A stretch of 5,548 bases of DNA, taken from assembly GCA_023435545.1 (NCBI GenBank), contig JAEYRQ010000189.1, positions 1 to 5,548 on the forward strand, in the 5' to 3' direction. Positions 4,463-5,548 of the stretch are shown here, piece by piece (the first letter of the stretch is position 1; each line of letters begins with the position of its first letter). The DNA comes from Pseudomonadota bacterium. GTDB lineage: Bacteria > Pseudomonadota > Alphaproteobacteria > Rhizobiales > Tepidamorphaceae. The position numbers were made by a program, and so were the translations under genes. Under the pieces are notes generated by a model. It did no database searches and had not been told where the DNA came from. It saw nothing but the letters and a program-made list of their open reading frames with translations.

Positions 4463-5548
4463 TCACTCCGCCGGCTGCAGCCGCGCCACGGGCACTTCGC
4501 GGATCGGGTAGTGGACGATCGCCGCGAACAGGCCGGCCACGATCGCCAGCCACCAGAACATGTCGTAGTTGCCGTAGGCCGCGTAGAACACGCCGCCGAG
4601 CCAGATGCCGAGGAACGAGCCAACCTGGTGGGACAGGAAGACGAAGCCGAACAGGGTTCCCATGTATTTCGAGCCGAACATCAGCGCCACCAGCCCCGAG
4701 GTCGGCGGCACGGTTGAGAGCCACAGGAGACCTATGGCCGCAGAGAAGATCAGCACGCTCGCCGGCGACACCGGCATCAGGATGAAGATCGCGATCACCA
4801 CCGACCGCAGGAAGTAGATCCAGCAGAGGATCCAGCGCTTCGACAGCCTCCCGCCGAGCACGCCCGCCGAATAGGCGCCGACGACGTTGAACAGGCCGAT
4901 CACGGCAAGCGACCATGCGCCGTAACTCGCGTCGAGACCCATGTCGTTGAGATAGGACGGCATGTGCACGGTGATGAAGGCCACCTGGAATCCGCAGACG
5001 AAGAAGCCCGACACCAGCAGGATGTAGCTGCGGTGGCCGAAGGCCTCGCCGAGCGCCTGGCTGAAGGTCTGGGTGCTGGCCTGCGCCGGAACACCGCCCG
5101 CCGGAGTTCTTACCCCAATCGCCAGGAATGGCACCAGCAACAGGATCAGCGCGAAGAGATAGAGCGCGGTCTGCCAGCCGAAGCTCGACAGGAAGGCCAT
5201 CCCGATCGGGGCGAAGATGAACTGGCCGAGCGAGCCCGAGGCCATGCCGATGCCGAAGGCCCAGGAGCGGCTCTCGGCCGGCAGGAGCTTGCTGAAGGCG
5301 GAGATGACCAGCGCGAAGGCACAGCCGGCGATGCCGAGGCCGACCAGGACGCCGGAGGCGAGCATCAGCAGGACCTGTGACTCAGCATAGGCCGTCAGCG
5401 CAAGCCCGGCCGCATAGAGCACCGCGCCGAGCACCATCACCCGCGCCTCGCCCCAACGGTCGGCGACGGCGCCGAGCAGCGGCTGGCCGAAACCCCAGAC
5501 CAGGTTCTGGATCGCCAGCGCCAGCGCGCACACTTCGCGGCTCCAGCC
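4463..5548 (-). CDS. MFS transporter, N-terminus cut by the window edge
   Basis: The frame is open from the window edge (first residues GWSREV) to a TGA complementary to 4463-4465, giving 361 residues. The first membrane segment and the start lie beyond the window. About eleven hydrophobic segments remain. The first ends in GAVADRWG (residues 26-33 from the edge), the MFS loop-2 motif with its conserved Asp-Arg. A longer polar stretch (RTPAGG..STQTF) after the sixth segment of the protein is the usual central cytoplasmic loop. The C-terminal half has PPTSGLVALMFG, GTLFGFVFLSHQVGSFLG and GGVFYAAYG, and the tail reads REVPVARLQPAE. The GWSREV and AIQNLVWGFGQP style is one I associate with YcxA-like and oxalate/formate or monocarboxylate-like carriers of proteobacteria, so an organic anion is a reasonable but unproven substrate. 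It could share regulation with the acuI-like gene downstream, although 131 bp and a GC-rich palindrome intervene. Confidence 0.88.
   Translation of the reverse strand, partial: GWSREVCALALAIQNLVWGFGQPLLGAVADRWGEARVMVLGAVLYAAGLALTAYAESQVLLMLASGVLVGLGIAGCAFALVISAFSKLLPAESRSWAFGIGMASGSLGQFIFAPIGMAFLSSFGWQTALYLFALILLLVPFLAIGVRTPAGGVPAQASTQTFSQALGEAFGHRSYILLVSGFFVCGFQVAFITVHMPSYLNDMGLDASYGAWSLAVIGLFNVVGAYSAGVLGGRLSKRWILCWIYFLRSVVIAIFILMPVSPASVLIFSAAIGLLWLSTVPPTSGLVALMFGSKYMGTLFGFVFLSHQVGSFLGIWLGGVFYAAYGNYDMFWWLAIVAGLFAAIVHYPIREVPVARLQPAE

Noticed and set aside
4377..4916. Minus-strand 179-codon frame overlapping the MFS gene and the downstream spacer
   Set aside because: It is an Arg/Pro-rich shadow; the overlapping frame has about eleven membrane segments and MFS motifs.
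1..5548. CRISPR array, IS element, attachment site, tRNA or rRNA
   Set aside because: No regularly spaced repeats, transposase or integrase motifs, tRNA-like cloverleaf with CCA end, or rRNA core sequences were seen on either strand.

Overview
The window looks like a stretch of chromosome from a high-GC alphaproteobacterium, probably Hyphomicrobiales/Rhizobiales-like or a relative. This rests on strong G/C bias at third codon positions, an NrtR-type "NAD regulator" with a degenerate Nudix domain, an AcuI-type reductase closely resembling the Rhodobacter protein as I remember it, and a TakP-like TRAP binding protein. No tRNA, rRNA, CRISPR array, insertion sequence or integrase is visible. Family assignments come from reading motifs and recalled family sequences; no database search was run.

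Layout. (1) 1-1002, plus strand: an NrtR-like regulator of NAD metabolism, missing its 5' end. (2) 980-1480, minus strand: a MarR-family repressor whose 3' end overlaps the previous gene's 3' end by 23 bp. (3) 1481-1541: a compact divergent control region. It holds a good sigma70-like promoter for the MarR gene, with a perfect inverted repeat in the -35/-10 spacer. (4) 1542-2054, plus strand: a PaaI-like hotdog thioesterase, divergent from the MarR gene. (5) 2055-2298: a 244-bp leader with two perfect palindromes and an AT-richer patch. (6) 2299-3318, plus strand: an orphan TRAP-type (DctP/TakP-like) periplasmic binding protein with a twin-arginine-like signal and codon use unlike its neighbours. 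(7) 3336-4331, minus strand: an AcuI/YhdH-type NADPH-dependent reductase, convergent with the binding protein and only 17 bp from it. (8) 4463-5548, minus strand: an MFS transporter, missing its N-terminus.

How the genes may work together. The clearest unit is the MarR/thioesterase pair: the repressor probably controls itself and the hotdog thioesterase through the shared 61-bp region. The reductase lies downstream of the MFS gene on the same strand, but 131 bp and its own ribosome binding site separate them, so cotranscription is uncertain. The TRAP binding protein has no membrane partners in view and is probably an insertion of different ancestry. A shared theme of short carboxylate and acyl-CoA handling (thioesterase, acryloyl-CoA reductase, TRAP binding protein, MFS carrier) is possible but speculative. 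I see no convincing evidence of a wholly new system. The most informative points are the marR/thioesterase switch with an apparently leaderless marR transcript, and the orphan TRAP protein with its palindrome-rich leader.
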